From: Prochlorococcus marinus subsp. marinus str. CCMP1375
GTDB taxonomy: Bacteria; Cyanobacteriota; Cyanobacteriia; PCC-6307; Cyanobiaceae
Direction of reading: 5' to 3'
NCBI RefSeq assembly: GCF_000007925.1
Contig: NC_005042.1
Coordinates: 1,302,001-1,366,000 of the forward strand
DNA: 64,000 nt
A program made the translations under genes and the position numbers. Positions 63,865 through 64,000 of this stretch are shown piece after piece (within the stretch, counting starts at the first letter, position 1; every line of letters begins with the position of its first letter). The notes under the pieces were generated by a model. That model ran no database searches and was not told where the DNA came from. It was given only the letters and a program-made list of their open reading frames with translations.

Positions 63865-64000
63865 TCATTTACCCATTGCTCTTCTGAGTTTTTCTGCTTC
63901 ATCCATACCTTCCATAATCGTAAAGGTTGCATTTTTGGTTGCAGCGATACGAAGCTTCGATAACTCTTGATATTCCTCCGACTCATAAGCTTCAACAGCA
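63865..64000 (-). CDS. C-terminal part of an unidentified protein (cut by window end)
   Basis: The last 136 bases on the minus strand encode a continuous C-terminal segment of about 44 residues: AVEAYESEEYQELSKLRIA, then TIMEGMDEAEKLRRAMGK and a TGA stop at 63865-63867. The charged helix and clean stop look like a real protein; too little is present to name it. Confidence 0.6.
   Translation of the reverse strand, partial: AVEAYESEEYQELSKLRIAATKNATFTIMEGMDEAEKLRRAMGK

Overview
The window looks like a chromosomal segment of a low-light-adapted Prochlorococcus (marine picocyanobacterium). The evidence is an AT-rich, compact genome; a Pcb chlorophyll a/b antenna protein; kaiB and kaiC without kaiA; an NblS-type sensor kinase; a cyAbrB regulator; and several families found essentially only in cyanobacteria (DUF3119, DUF3086, DUF1825, DUF2811). 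The clade is inferred from general knowledge; no database was searched. No integrase, transposase, prophage or CRISPR array was seen.

Positions 1-36.7 kb are mostly conserved core genes. A plus-strand block carries an isoamylase-type glycogen debranching enzyme, a tRNA-Gly, a sugar-type transporter, an MlaE-type permease, DUF3119, DUF3086 and plsY. It meets minus-strand pyrF, tyrS and a DUF1825 gene. A GIY-YIG-like gene and pepA follow. Then comes a long minus-strand envelope operon (bamA-lpxC-fabZ-lpxA-lpxB-msrA), with purC upstream and divergent from purD-nblS. The clock genes kaiB and kaiC are next to rplU-rpmA. Further on are truB, a SpoIID-like gene, rnz, a pentapeptide-repeat gene, petF-prmA-serA, an S4-domain gene, tRNA-Val and murD.

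Positions 36.7-64 kb are accessory in character. Moderate-size genes (apt, SemiSWEET, methyltransferases, pcb, a class I glutamine amidotransferase, an NSS-family transporter, an orphan DegT aminotransferase, cyAbrB, DUF1643, a ferredoxin/metallo-beta-lactamase fusion, DUF938, DUF393, DUF218, a DMT exporter) are separated by unusually long AT-rich spacers. About twenty small genes of 30-65 codons lie among them, many encoding one membrane helix. Gene gaps of 0.3-0.9 kb are described individually.

The most unusual items are these: (1) a gene at 52681-53481 encoding 26 uninterrupted copies of a six-residue repeat, with a repeat-free relative at 49142-49417; (2) a 30-codon gene at 46347 with a perfect 11-nt match to the 16S anti-Shine-Dalgarno tail and its own terminator; (3) two GC-richer, hairpin-forming blocks (30340-30590 and 41620-41690) that may be structured RNAs; (4) three exact cyanobacterial-type DnaA boxes in a 0.9-kb gene-free gap near 58 kb; (5) a small protein with a twin CX3C motif; and (6) a BamA with an acidic tandem-repeat linker before its POTRA domains.
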